From assembly GCA_022826725.1 (NCBI GenBank), contig JAJDUF010000012.1, forward strand, positions 62,001 through 126,000: a stretch of 64,000 nt of DNA. The letters are read 5' to 3'. A model generated the notes under the pieces. The model was given only the letters and a program-made list of their open reading frames with translations, was not told where the DNA came from and searched no databases. Position 1 is the stretch's first letter, and every line of letters starts with the position of its first letter. The DNA is from Chloroflexota bacterium. GTDB lineage: Bacteria; Chloroflexota; UBA11872; UBA12225; JAJDUF01. Positions 34,397 to 42,620 of this stretch are shown piece after piece. The position numbers and the translations under genes were made by a program.

Positions 34397-35690
34397 CTTC
34401 CTCTCCCCGAATCTCTTGGCAGGCAATCCCCTGCGCGCGCATCGTGCCCAGGAAGTCGTCGGGTGGGCCAAACCGCACAAGCAGGAGGACGACGTGAAAG
34501 TTGGCCCGGCGCAGCGCCACGAGGGTTTCTTGCAGGCCGGGCGAACTTCCCCAGGCGATGGCGACAATGGTGCAGCCCCAGGGCAAGTCGGCGGTGTAGC
34601 GGCGCAGTACCTGGGCGAATGGCTCGACGCCGCGCGCCTCGGCCCGCGCCAGCACCTCGAGTATCCGCATCAGATGCGCGCGGGTCTTCCCCGGCGAGAC
34701 TACGACCGGGGGTAGCTCTTCGTCGAGCAGTGGATGGAAGTCGGTGAGGTCTTCGGGGGCCTGGCCCTCTACGGTGGTCTCTTCGTCGTCCGGTTCTTCA
34801 TCGTCCTCAGTCGAGAACGTGAAGTCGAACGGCGTCCGCTGCGGCGCTGGGATCGGCATGGAGCGATCCCGGCCGTTGAGCACCAGCCCGACCGACTGGC
34901 GCCGGTTGGCGAGGTGGTGTGCCAGCGAGGCGGTGAGGCTGATCGCCAACTCGGAGGCCGGGTCCAGATAGTGCGCCTCGAACTCGGCGGGGTTGAGGTT
35001 GAGGAACAGCATCGTGTCGAGGGTGATGGCCGGCTCGTACTTCTTGACTTGCAAGCGACCCAGCGTTGCCGTCGCACGCCAGTTGATGCGGCGCCACGAG
35101 TCCCCACGCAGGTAGTCGCGCACGCCGGCAACGCGCGAGGGGTCCTCGTAAATGATCTCGTTGGTGCGAAACTGGCCGAACGGCGAGCGCGAGGGGAGGT
35201 CCAGGTCGGCGAGGGGAATGATTTTCGGATAGACGGTCAGGTAGTGCGGCGTCTGGGTAGACAGCATACGCTCGAAGAAGCCGAAGACATCGCCAAAGTG
35301 TAGCTGTGCCGGGCCGACCGGGAAATAGCCGCGCGTCTTGGTGACCAATTCGTAGGTGACGGTGCGGGAGAGGCGCGGCCCGAGCGTCACGACGGCCCGG
35401 AAGGCATCGGTCGTGGTCAACGGCTGCGGCAGACGATCCTCGACCTTGAGCCAGGGGAGTGGCAGCCGGCTGTGGTTGACCAACTGGAGCTTGATCGTGA
35501 CCTTCTCGCCTTGGAACGCATGGCTGCCAAATTCGCGGCGGAGGGTGATGCGCCGACTCGTGTGTCGCACCCACAGCCAGGCGAGTAGCACGACAAAGCC
35601 GAGGAAGTAGGCGATGAAATAGTAGAAGGAAATACGGAACATGGAGGCAATGACGACGAGGCCGATCAGAAAGAGGAATAGTCCTTGCAC
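34356..35690 (-). CDS. DUF58 domain membrane protein
   Basis: A 444-residue DUF58 protein. Two hydrophobic segments at residues about 2-40 (LFLFLIGLVVIASMFRIS, FYYFIAYFLGFVVLLAWLWV) anchor it. The DUF58 core is clear: GVRDYLRGDSWRRINWRATA, then TLGRLQVKKYEPAITLDTML. The C-terminal part resembles a von Willebrand-A-like fold. An acidic loop EEPDDEETTVEGQAPEDL sits in the middle. Start GTG 35690 follows GGAGGG with about 8 nt. It lies between a MoxR ATPase and a DUF4129 gene, a standard arrangement in which MoxR is thought to remodel a VWA/DUF58 partner. Confidence 0.9.
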   Translation of the reverse strand: MQGLFLFLIGLVVIASMFRISFYYFIAYFLGFVVLLAWLWVRHTSRRITLRREFGSHAFQGEKVTIKLQLVNHSRLPLPWLKVEDRLPQPLTTTDAFRAVVTLGPRLSRTVTYELVTKTRGYFPVGPAQLHFGDVFGFFERMLSTQTPHYLTVYPKIIPLADLDLPSRSPFGQFRTNEIIYEDPSRVAGVRDYLRGDSWRRINWRATATLGRLQVKKYEPAITLDTMLFLNLNPAEFEAHYLDPASELAISLTASLAHHLANRRQSVGLVLNGRDRSMPIPAPQRTPFDFTFSTEDDEEPDDEETTVEGQAPEDLTDFHPLLDEELPPVVVSPGKTRAHLMRILEVLARAEARGVEPFAQVLRRYTADLPWGCTIVAIAWGSSPGLQETLVALRRANFHVVLLLVRFGPPDDFLGTMRAQGIACQEIRGEEDVRRIHARVAMAW

Positions 35691-35779
35691 CGGTTCGCCC
35701 TCCAGCCGGTAGCGGTTAGCTGTCAGCCGTTAGCCTTGTGTCTTCAGTCGTAAGCAGGCTGATGGCCGAGTGCTGACCG

Positions 35780-36730
35780 CTACTGGTTCAGTGTGACCGT
35801 CTCGCGTTCCAGGATGTTGCCGACAATGCTGTCCGCCGTGCGGCCGCGCAGGGCGCTCTCGGGCTTGACGATTAGACGATGAGCCAGCGAGCAGACGGCC
35901 AGCCGCTTCACGTCGTCGGGGATCACGTAGTCGCGGTTTTGCAGCGCCGCATACGCCTGCACGGCCTTGAATAGCCCGATGGTGCCCCGCGTACTGGCGC
36001 CGAGGATCAACTCGTCATGCTCCCGTGTGGCCTGCACCAGTCCGATGAGGTAGTCGCGTACCGTGTCATCCACGTGAATGTCCCAGACCGCCTGCTGGAG
36101 TTGGAGGAGGCGGCGACCGTCTACGACCTGCTCCAGGGATTCGATGGGGTGCTCGCGCTCCAGGTTGTGCAAGATCGTGCGCTCGTCGTCCGCGGAGGCA
36201 TAGCCGAGCGACAGCCGCATGAAGAAGCGGTCGAGCTGCGCCTCCGGGAGCGGGAAGGTCCCCTCGTATTCAATGGGATTTTGGGTCGCCATGACGAGGA
36301 AGGGGCGCGGCAGTGTCCGGGACACGCCGTCCACCGAGATTTGCTGCTCGCCCATCGCTTCCAGCAGGGCGGACTGAGTGCGCGGGGTGGCGCGGTTGAT
36401 CTCGTCGGTGAGCAGGACGTGCGAGAACGCCGGGCCGGGGCGGAACTCGAATTCGAGCGTCTGCTGATTGAAGACCGAGACACCGACCACGTCGTTGGGC
36501 AGGAGGTCGGGCGTGAACTGAATGCGGTGAAAGTCGAGACCGAGGGAAACCGCGACGGCCCGCGCGAGCATGGTTTTGCCGGTGCCGGGCATATCCTCGA
36601 AGAGCAGATGGCCTTCGCACAGCAGCGCGACCATCACCAACTCGATCACGTCGCGCTTGCCGACGATGACCTTTTCGATGTTGTCGGTGACGGTCTCGCT
36701 GAAGTCGCGGATTTCCCGTATATCCACCAT
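35780..36730 (-). CDS. MoxR family AAA ATPase
   Basis: A 316-residue MoxR-type AAA+ ATPase, a chaperone-like enzyme. Walker A is FEDMPGTGKTMLARAV, Walker B LLTDEINRATPRTQSALLEA, followed by MATQNPIEYEGTFPLPEAQL with sensor 1 and DRFFMRLSLGY with the arginine finger region; sensor 2 lies near LGASTRGTIGLFKAVQA. ATG 36730 is supported by GAGG and by homologous start MVDIREIRDFSETVTDNIEK; the frame extends uselessly to 36952. It is the first gene of the MoxR-DUF58-DUF4129 operon. Confidence 0.93.
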   Translation of the reverse strand: MVDIREIRDFSETVTDNIEKVIVGKRDVIELVMVALLCEGHLLFEDMPGTGKTMLARAVAVSLGLDFHRIQFTPDLLPNDVVGVSVFNQQTLEFEFRPGPAFSHVLLTDEINRATPRTQSALLEAMGEQQISVDGVSRTLPRPFLVMATQNPIEYEGTFPLPEAQLDRFFMRLSLGYASADDERTILHNLEREHPIESLEQVVDGRRLLQLQQAVWDIHVDDTVRDYLIGLVQATREHDELILGASTRGTIGLFKAVQAYAALQNRDYVIPDDVKRLAVCSLAHRLIVKPESALRGRTADSIVGNILERETVTLNQ

Positions 36731-36896
36731 GCGTAGCGCCTCGTGCGGCGTAATCGGGCCGGATGACCAATGGTAACAGGCGGGTCGTGCCCGGCGAGGC
36801 ACGCTGCACGCCTCGTGTTGCTGCGGCGATAGGTGTCCGCCGTAGCGATTGATTGGTTTAAATCTATCATGACCACACGCGCCTTGGCCGGTGCGC

Positions 36897-36941
36897 CTCA
36901 CCCCCGGCCCCCTCTCCACCATGTGGAGAGGGGGAGTCTGC
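36897..36941. repeat. Repeat module A
   Basis: CCCTCTCCACCATGTGGAGAGGG with the perfect 10-bp stem, preceded by CCTCACCCCCGGCCCC. It sits between the divergent MoxR and aminotransferase genes. Confidence 0.75.
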
Positions 36942-36987
36942 CGCTCGATCATCCGCGGAAATTCGGAGCGCGGCCTCCCTCGGCGCC

Positions 36988-37017
36988 TTGCTGATGGGGA
37001 ATCGCGGCAGTTATAGT
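36988..37017 (+). promoter_or_regulatory. Promoter of the aminotransferase-serA operon, likely leaderless
   Basis: TTGCTG (36988-36993), an 18-nt spacer and TATAGT (37012-37017). The -10 box ends 9 nt before ATG 37027, the same distance as at the alcohol dehydrogenase gene, and no Shine-Dalgarno is present. Confidence 0.55.
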
Positions 37018-37026
37018 TTGGCTACT

Positions 37027-38142
37027 ATGACTGCAACTGATCCTGGCGCGGTCCGGCGCACGGACCGCGATTTGCGTATCCCTGGTCCCACTCCGCTGCC
37101 GGCGGCGGTGCGCCGTGCTCTGGCATCGCCGATGATTAACCACCGGGGGCCGGAGTTCGCGGCGCTGCTGGCGGACCTCACGGCCGGAGTGCGGCGCGTC
37201 TTGCAGACCGAGTATGACGTGCTGTTCTTCCCCGGATCGGGTACCGGTGGGCTGGAGGCGTCGCTGGTCAACACGCTCTCGCCTGGCGATCGCGTCCTCG
37301 CCATCACTATCGGCGCGTTCGGCGACCGCTATGCGGACATCGCCGACAGCTTTGGTCTTGCGGTCGAGCGCTACGCCGTCGAGTGGGGGCAGGCCGCCGA
37401 CCCGGGCGAGGTGCGGCGCCGCTTGCAGGCGGCGCCCACGACGCGAGCGGTCTTGATTACGCACAATGAGACGAGCACCGGCGTGACGAATGACCTCGCG
37501 GCAGTCGCGGGTGCGGTGCATGAGCACAGCGACGCGCTGCTGCTGGTGGATGGTGTCAGTTCGTTGGCGGCGCTGCCGTTTGCGATGGACGAGCTAGGCG
37601 TAGACGTGGTCGTGACCGGCTCGCAGAAAGCCTGGATGGTGCCGCCGAGCTTGCTGCTCGTTGGTGTCGGCCCGCGGGCGTGGGAAGCGACGCGCACCGC
37701 GCGGCTGCCGCGCTACTACTGGGATTTCCAGGCACAGCGGGCGGCACAGGCGCGGGGAGTGACGCCGTACACGCCGCCGTTGTCGCAGTTGTTCGCGCTG
37801 CGAGCCGCGCTCGACATCATCGAGGGTGAGGGATTGGCGGCGGTCTATGAGCGACACCGACAGGTCGGCGGCTACACGCGCCGCGGGCTGGCCCGCTTGG
37901 GGTTTGCGCTGGCGGCGGACCCGGCCCACGCCTCGAATACCGTCACCGCGGCTCGGCCGCCGCAAGGTGTGGCGGCTGCGGACCTGCTGCGCCGGGTGCG
38001 CGAGCGCCACGGGATCGTTTTGGCCCGTGGTCAGGGCAAGTGGACGGACGAGATCATCCGCGTCGGGCACTTGGGGCGGGTCAACCGGGCGGCGATCCGG
38101 CGCGTCTTGCAGGCGCTGGCCCATGAGCTGGGTGATGGCTGA
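37027..38142 (+). CDS. Class V aminotransferase (alanine-glyoxylate/serine-pyruvate type)
   Basis: A 371-residue PLP enzyme of the alanine--glyoxylate/serine--pyruvate aminotransferase family. Visible are the N-terminal RIPGPTPLPAAVRRALASPM, FPGSGTGGLEASLVNTLSPG, the Asp-containing ALLLVDGVSSLAALPFAMDE and the PLP-lysine motif VVVTGSQKAWMVPPSLLLVG. It overlaps serA by 8 bp. In several thermophilic and archaeal lineages such an enzyme beside serA is believed to act in serine synthesis in place of a classical SerC; that would make it a phosphoserine aminotransferase, which is inference. ATG 37027 lies 9 nt after a -10 box and is probably leaderless. Confidence 0.88.
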   Translation: MTATDPGAVRRTDRDLRIPGPTPLPAAVRRALASPMINHRGPEFAALLADLTAGVRRVLQTEYDVLFFPGSGTGGLEASLVNTLSPGDRVLAITIGAFGDRYADIADSFGLAVERYAVEWGQAADPGEVRRRLQAAPTTRAVLITHNETSTGVTNDLAAVAGAVHEHSDALLLVDGVSSLAALPFAMDELGVDVVVTGSQKAWMVPPSLLLVGVGPRAWEATRTARLPRYYWDFQAQRAAQARGVTPYTPPLSQLFALRAALDIIEGEGLAAVYERHRQVGGYTRRGLARLGFALAADPAHASNTVTAARPPQGVAAADLLRRVRERHGIVLARGQGKWTDEIIRVGHLGRVNRAAIRRVLQALAHELGDG

Positions 38143-39760
38143 TACGACACTGCTCTCCCGATCCGGCTCGCGCTCGCAGCCGTGCCCGACCGTGCTCGTG
38201 GCCGACGGGCTGGCGGGCGAGGGGCTGGCGCTCCTGCACGAGCAGGCCGAGGTGGTCGTGGCGAACGGCCTGACCGAGCAACAGTTGATCGCCCGCATCC
38301 CCCGTTTCGACGCCCTGATCGTGCGGAGCCAGGCCCGCGTGACGGCCAAGGTGCTGGCCGCCGGACAGCGGCTCCGCATCGTCGGACGGGCCGGAACGGG
38401 GGTGGATAACATTGATCTCGCGGAGGCCACGCGCCGCGGGGTCATTGTGGTCAATGCCGCGACCGCCAACACGCACGCGGCGGTGGAGCATACGCTGGCC
38501 TTGATCCTGTCGCTGGCCCGGCACGTGCCGGCGGCGCACGCTGCCGTGCGGCAGGGGTGTTGGGAGCGTGGTGAGTTTGTCGGTGTCGAGCTGCGCGGTA
38601 AGATGCTCGGAATCATCGGTCTGGGGCGCATCGGCAGCCTGGTCGCGCGGCGGGCACAGGCGTTCGAGATGACCGTGCTCGCGCATGACCCGTTTGTTTC
38701 CGAGGATCGCGCTCGGCAGGTCGGTGTGCAGTTGTCCGGCCTGGAGGACCTGCTGCGACGGGCCGATTTCGTCTCGGTCCACGCCCCGTTGACCAGTAGC
38801 ACCGCCGGCCTGCTGGATGCGGATAAGCTGGCGCTACTCAAGCCCACGGCACGCCTCATCAACTGCGCGCGCGGGGGGATCGTGGACGAGCACGCCTTGG
38901 CCGCGGCTCTAAAGGCCGGGCGGCTGGCCGGGGCTGCGGTGGACGTGTTCGAGACGGAGCCACCGCGCTGTAGCCCGCTGCTGACCGTGCCCAACGTAGT
39001 GTTCACGCCGCATCTGGGTGCCTCGACCCAGGAAGCGCAGCGGGGGGTGGCGCTGGACGTTGCCGAGCAGACGCTCGCGGCGCTGCGAGGCGAGTACGTT
39101 GCCGGGGCGGTCAATGCGCCGTTCATTCTCCCGGGTGCGTTGTCCCTGCTACAGCCCTACCTGGACCTGGCGGAAAGGCTCGGCTCGTTCTTGCGGCAGG
39201 TGATTGGTGGCCGGATTGACGAGATGGAGGTCGCGTTGTCCGGCCTGCTCGCCGAGCACGACAGCGCGCCCGTCACGGCGGCGGCGCTCAAGGGCTTGAT
39301 TGACCCCATCACTGACGAGCGGGTCAACATCGTGAACGCGCGGCACGTGGCACGCAATCGCGGCTTGCGGGTGCGCGAGCGAAAGGAAAGCACAGCAAAG
39401 TCCAACTACGCCAACCTGATCGAGCTGCGGGTACATTCCGGCGAGGTGACCCGTCTCGTTGCCGGTACGATCATCAGTGACGTGCCGCGAATTGTTGGAA
39501 TTGACGATTTCGACATTGATGTCCATCCGTTTGGGCACCTGTTGGTCACGACCCATCGGGACCGCCCCGGCGTGATCGGACGCGTAGGCACCTTGCTCGG
39601 TGCCGGAGACATCAACATCTCGCGGATGCAGGTCGGCCGGCACGTGCCGCGCGGCGAATCGATCATGGTGATGAACGTGGATGAACCGGTGCTGCCGGAG
39701 CTGCTCGCGGAACTGGCGGCCCTCTCGCCCATGCAATCGGTCATTCCGGTGAGTCTATGA
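38135..39760 (+). CDS. serA: D-3-phosphoglycerate dehydrogenase (long form)
   Basis: The first enzyme of serine synthesis, oxidising 3-phosphoglycerate with NAD. The 541-residue protein has the full long-form layout: substrate-binding domain (VLVADGLAGEGLALLHEQAE), NAD domain with GIIGLGRIGSLVARRAQAF, NCARGGIVDEHALAAALKAG, the catalytic His in FTPHLGASTQEAQRG, then the intervening ASB domain and a C-terminal ACT domain (LVTTHRDRPGVIGRVGTLLG) that in other bacteria binds serine for feedback control. ATG 38135 lies inside the stop of the aminotransferase gene (ATGGCTGA), suggesting coupled translation; ATG 38123 is an alternative. Confidence 0.95.
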   Translation: MADTTLLSRSGSRSQPCPTVLVADGLAGEGLALLHEQAEVVVANGLTEQQLIARIPRFDALIVRSQARVTAKVLAAGQRLRIVGRAGTGVDNIDLAEATRRGVIVVNAATANTHAAVEHTLALILSLARHVPAAHAAVRQGCWERGEFVGVELRGKMLGIIGLGRIGSLVARRAQAFEMTVLAHDPFVSEDRARQVGVQLSGLEDLLRRADFVSVHAPLTSSTAGLLDADKLALLKPTARLINCARGGIVDEHALAAALKAGRLAGAAVDVFETEPPRCSPLLTVPNVVFTPHLGASTQEAQRGVALDVAEQTLAALRGEYVAGAVNAPFILPGALSLLQPYLDLAERLGSFLRQVIGGRIDEMEVALSGLLAEHDSAPVTAAALKGLIDPITDERVNIVNARHVARNRGLRVRERKESTAKSNYANLIELRVHSGEVTRLVAGTIISDVPRIVGIDDFDIDVHPFGHLLVTTHRDRPGVIGRVGTLLGAGDINISRMQVGRHVPRGESIMVMNVDEPVLPELLAELAALSPMQSVIPVSL

Positions 39761-39798
39761 CCCGTCGGGGCCACGCGATCCGATAGGAGTATGAGATA

Positions 39799-40698
39799 TT
39801 GGAGCAGCCACTTCCCTCCGTAGCGGCGCAGCCTGATGCGCTCGTCCTAGAACCGCCTGATCCGGGCGTCCTGCGGGCGATGGTGCGGCGGGCCTTGGCG
39901 GAGGACGTGGGGCCGGGTGACGTCACGGCAACGGCTGTGGTACCGCGGACTGCTCGCGCCGTAGCGCACTTGGTCGCGCGGACGACGGGCGTGCTGGCGG
40001 GGGCCGAGGTGGCCGCCCTCGCTTTCGCGCTTGTGGAGCCACGGGTGGAGGTCGAGTACCACCGGCAGGACGGCGCGCGGCTGGCGCCCGGTCAGCGCGT
40101 GTTGACGGTGCAGGGGCCGGCGCGGGGCATCCTGACGGCAGAGCGGGTGGCGCTCAACTTCGTGCAGCGGCTGTCGGGAATCGCAACGCTGACGGCCCGG
40201 TACGTCGCTGCCATCGAGGGTACCCGCGCGGCCATCGTCGAGACCCGCAAGACGACGCCGGGACTGCGTGCGCTGGAGAAGTACGCCGTGCGGGCCGGTG
40301 GGGGGCGTAACCATCGCCACGCGCTCTACGATGCCATCCTCATCAAGGACAATCACCTGCTGGTGGCCGGCTCGGTCCACACCGCCATTGAACGGGCGCG
40401 GGCAAATGCGCCGCACACGATGCGGGTGCAGGTGGAGGTGGACACGCTGGCGCAAGTCGAGGAGGCGCTCGCCGCCGGTGCGGACGCGATCACGTTCGAC
40501 AACATGTCACCGGCGGAGGCGGAAGTGGCCGTCGGACTGGTGGCCGGCCGCGCGATCACGGAGGCCTCGGGGCAAGTGACGTTGGAGACGGTGCGGGCCT
40601 ACGCCGAGGCCGGCGTGGACATCATCTCGGTTGGTGCATTGACGCACTCTGCGCCGGCCCTCGATTTGGGGTTAGACTTTGCGGAGCTAGGAGCGTAG
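39799..40698 (+). CDS. nadC: Nicotinate-nucleotide pyrophosphorylase (carboxylating)
   Basis: NadC converts quinolinate and PRPP to nicotinate mononucleotide in NAD synthesis. The 299-residue protein shows AEDVGPGDVTATAVVP, the GILTAERVALNFVQRLSGIA helix, the active-site VETRKTTPGLRALEKYAVRA, GGGRNHRHALYDAILIKDNH, and the barrel strands DAITFDNMSPAEAEVAV and GVDIISVGALTHSAPALDLG. Length and order are canonical. The start is the rare codon TTG at 39799 with AGGAG 9 nt upstream; an ATG at 39791 is in another frame. It follows serA closely and may be in the same operon. nadA and nadB are not in the window. Confidence 0.93.
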   Translation: MEQPLPSVAAQPDALVLEPPDPGVLRAMVRRALAEDVGPGDVTATAVVPRTARAVAHLVARTTGVLAGAEVAALAFALVEPRVEVEYHRQDGARLAPGQRVLTVQGPARGILTAERVALNFVQRLSGIATLTARYVAAIEGTRAAIVETRKTTPGLRALEKYAVRAGGGRNHRHALYDAILIKDNHLLVAGSVHTAIERARANAPHTMRVQVEVDTLAQVEEALAAGADAITFDNMSPAEAEVAVGLVAGRAITEASGQVTLETVRAYAEAGVDIISVGALTHSAPALDLGLDFAELGA

Positions 40699-40747
40699 CC
40701 GCGAGTTAGCGACCACCTGACGGCCGGGTTGGCGCAAGGTGACCACT

Positions 40748-41083
40748 ATGAGCGAAAGCGTGCGGTTTGAGCGACAGTATCGTACCGCTGCCTCGGAGGG
40801 CTATCATCTGCTCGACGGGGAGCAGCGGATCGGGCACGTGGACCTGCACTATACGCAGCGCGACGTGTACGCCTCGCTCATCCTGGAAGTGGATATGACC
40901 GAGGGGGCGCTGCTCGATCTCATCGAGCGGATTGACGATGCGCTCGTGCTCTCGGCCGAGGTGGCCCGTGACGACTTCCTGGTGACGGTGTATCGGGGAC
41001 AAGAAACCGGCTTCTATAGCGACGACTTCCTCGCCGAGCGGGCGTCGCGGCGGGACTCCCCGGATAGCCGCCGGCCGAATTAG
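40748..41083 (+). CDS. Small conserved hypothetical protein
   Basis: A 111-residue acidic cytoplasmic protein that I cannot assign to a family. It has a predicted beta-rich first half (GYHLLDGEQRIGHVDLHYTQ, VYASLILEVDMTEGALLDLI) and ends in YRGQETGFYSDDFLAERASR. AAGGTGA lies 5 nt before ATG 40748, which is preferred to the GTG at 40739. It follows nadC by 49 bp and may belong to that operon. Coding is supported by codon-position composition and Shine-Dalgarno. Confidence 0.6.
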   Translation: MSESVRFERQYRTAASEGYHLLDGEQRIGHVDLHYTQRDVYASLILEVDMTEGALLDLIERIDDALVLSAEVARDDFLVTVYRGQETGFYSDDFLAERASRRDSPDSRRPN

Positions 41084-41175
41084 GACCCCGCTCGCCGAGA
41101 CATGCCGGGACCGGCCACTGCACCACGGCCGGCCTCGCGTGCTAGGATTCGAGAGTTACACCTAGGAGGACGATA

Positions 41176-41721
41176 GTGGCTGAGGAGGCGTCCGCCGGTG
41201 TGGGAGATCAAGCGCTACTGCTGAACAGCAGAAGTGAAGAGAGCGACGAATACAGTTTGGTATCCGGCAACGGGGATACCGCAACCGACCGGCAGGTGCT
41301 GGCGCTGCTTCATCGGGAGATAGAGGTATTACGTACCGAGATTGCCGAGTTGCGCGACGCATTGGCTTCCCGGCCGATAGTGCGTCACATGATGCTCTCG
41401 GACCTCGGCTCTGAGCGGTATCACCTCGCACGACCGATCTGGGTTTTGACCGAAGAGTACGATGACGGTGTAACGGCACGTTTCGTGGAGGTCGAGGCAA
41501 CAGGGCATGGTGACACCGAGCCGGAGTCGCTTGCAGCGTTGCAACTCGATATCATTGCCCTCCACGAGGACCTTCGACGGACACCGGCCGATGAGCTAGG
41601 TAGGCTCCCGCGATCCTGGCAAAGCACACTTGCCGACCTCGTGATCCAAGTGGCGGACCGCGGCGGCACGGATAGTGCCAGACGTGGTGCTGCCGCGGGC
41701 TGCAACGATGCCGCGGCGTGA
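41176..41721 (+). CDS. Putative antitoxin of a HicBA-like pair
   Basis: A 181-residue protein starting with GTG 41176 after CTAGGAGGA (6 nt). The N-terminus is an unstructured acidic stretch, then a coiled coil (LLHREIEVLRTEIAELRDAL). The middle has PIWVLTEEYDDGVTARFVEV and EPESLAALQLDIIALHEDLR, resembling the small beta-alpha domain of HicB-type antitoxins that is usually followed by a DNA-binding tail; no clear tail helix-turn-helix is seen. The overlapping downstream gene resembles HicA toxins, and the 14-bp overlap indicates coupling. Composition is AT-richer than neighbours. The assignment rests on gene order and weak similarity. Confidence 0.5.
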   Translation: MAEEASAGVGDQALLLNSRSEESDEYSLVSGNGDTATDRQVLALLHREIEVLRTEIAELRDALASRPIVRHMMLSDLGSERYHLARPIWVLTEEYDDGVTARFVEVEATGHGDTEPESLAALQLDIIALHEDLRRTPADELGRLPRSWQSTLADLVIQVADRGGTDSARRGAAAGCNDAAA

Positions 41722-42007
41722 CTTCAGGCCGCGGGAAGTTGCCCAAGCTCTCGACCTGAAGGTATGCGACGAGACGAGGCGCCGAGGTGAAGTGAACTGC
41801 TGGGTAGTAATGGATGGGAAGAGGCTTCTCCGTATCACTCGCCCACAGGTTCATCGGGGTAGCTCTGTCCCTAGGGGCACCCTCGCCAGTATCCGGCGAG
41901 CCACACGGTTGAATGCGGAAGAGTTCGAGCGGCTTATCAGGTGTTCAATGTCGCGCAGTGAATACCGCGACTTGATTCGCCGCAAGCGTGATGAGGGACT
42001 TCTATAG
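41708..42007 (+). CDS. HicA-like toxin candidate
   Basis: A 99-residue basic protein. The segment KRLLRITRPQVHRGSSVPRG followed by TLASIRRATRLNAEEFERLI resembles the double-stranded-RNA-binding-like HicA family, where a conserved His precedes a GTL-x-SI-x3 helix. HicA toxins cleave mRNA. The N-terminus PREVAQALDLKVCDETRRRG fits the HicA first helix and strand, although a canonical GSH motif is not evident. ATG 41708 overlaps the end of the preceding gene by 14 bp. The remaining C-terminus (SMSRSEYRDLIRRKRDEGLL) is an extension. No start-site Shine-Dalgarno is visible, so it depends on coupling. Confidence 0.55.
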   Translation: MPRRDFRPREVAQALDLKVCDETRRRGEVNCWVVMDGKRLLRITRPQVHRGSSVPRGTLASIRRATRLNAEEFERLIRCSMSRSEYRDLIRRKRDEGLL

Positions 42008-42076
42008 CAATCCACGGGCGCTGGTGGATGACTCCTAACCTGTATTCACTGTCCCGGCCGGCCGGCCTCGCGTGGC

Positions 42077-42448
42077 CTATTCGTAGGTGTCGTCCGGCTC
42101 GTTGGGGGCTACCGTGGCGAGGACGAGTAAGGGTTCGGTCGCGCTGACTGTTATCGCGTGAGGGACGCCGGGTAGCGCGAGGAGACAGGTGCTCGGCTGC
42201 ACCTCGACCGGTGGAGCGTCACCGATCTTGAACGTGCCGCTTCCTTCCAACACCAGGAATGATTCGCTGGCGTGAGGGTGCCAGTGGGGCGTGAGCTGCT
42301 CGCCCGGCGTCCAGTAGAGGAGCACTTGCCGGAAGGCCGGCGTGGCGACGAGCGGCTCTCGCCACGGTGGCGGCCCGCGCCGAGCCTTGATTGCCGCGAT
42401 CATCGTGCTGATCTCGTTGTTGGCGTCTTGGGGGTCCAAGTAGGGCAT
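42077..42448 (-). CDS. Cupin domain protein
   Basis: A 123-residue single-domain cupin (Cupin_2). Metal-site motif 1 is TPHWHPHASESFLVLEGSGT with the two His and Glu, and motif 2 is LLALPGVPHAITVSATEPLL with the final His. The N-terminal 45 residues are a helical lead (DANNEISTMIAAIKARRGPP). Cupins include dioxygenases, isomerases and binding proteins, so activity cannot be given. It is divergent from terC, separated by 172 bp. Confidence 0.88.
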   Translation of the reverse strand: MPYLDPQDANNEISTMIAAIKARRGPPPWREPLVATPAFRQVLLYWTPGEQLTPHWHPHASESFLVLEGSGTFKIGDAPPVEVQPSTCLLALPGVPHAITVSATEPLLVLATVAPNEPDDTYE

Positions 42449-42547
42449 GGTCTACTCCTTGCTGCCCAGCCTGATGCGTGTACTGCTGCGGTAAACGGCG
42501 CCGTAGCGGGTACACTTCGGCTAGACTACCACAAGCGTGTGCGCGGA

Positions 42548-42589
42548 GCCGACGGTGCCGCTCCCGGCAGTGCAGGGATGGCCGTCGGC
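42548..42589 (+). promoter_or_regulatory. Stem-loop in the terC leader
   Basis: GCCGACGG (42548-42555) pairs perfectly with CCGTCGGC (42582-42589), enclosing a small hairpin TGCCG-CTCC-CGGCA. It ends 31 nt before the terC ATG. TerC genes often carry an Mn-sensing yybP-ykoY leader; I do not see that consensus, so this is only a structured leader of unknown role. Confidence 0.35.
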
Positions 42590-42620
42590 ATTGTATTCGC
42601 GCCATAGGGAGTAAAGCCGC

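Noticed and set aside
37594..39126. 510-aa antisense frame over the aminotransferase and serA
   Set aside because: It spans two real genes and has Arg/Ser-rich composition typical of shadow frames.
42449..42620. yybP-ykoY manganese riboswitch before terC
   Set aside because: The expected conserved loops are not visible; only a generic stem is present.
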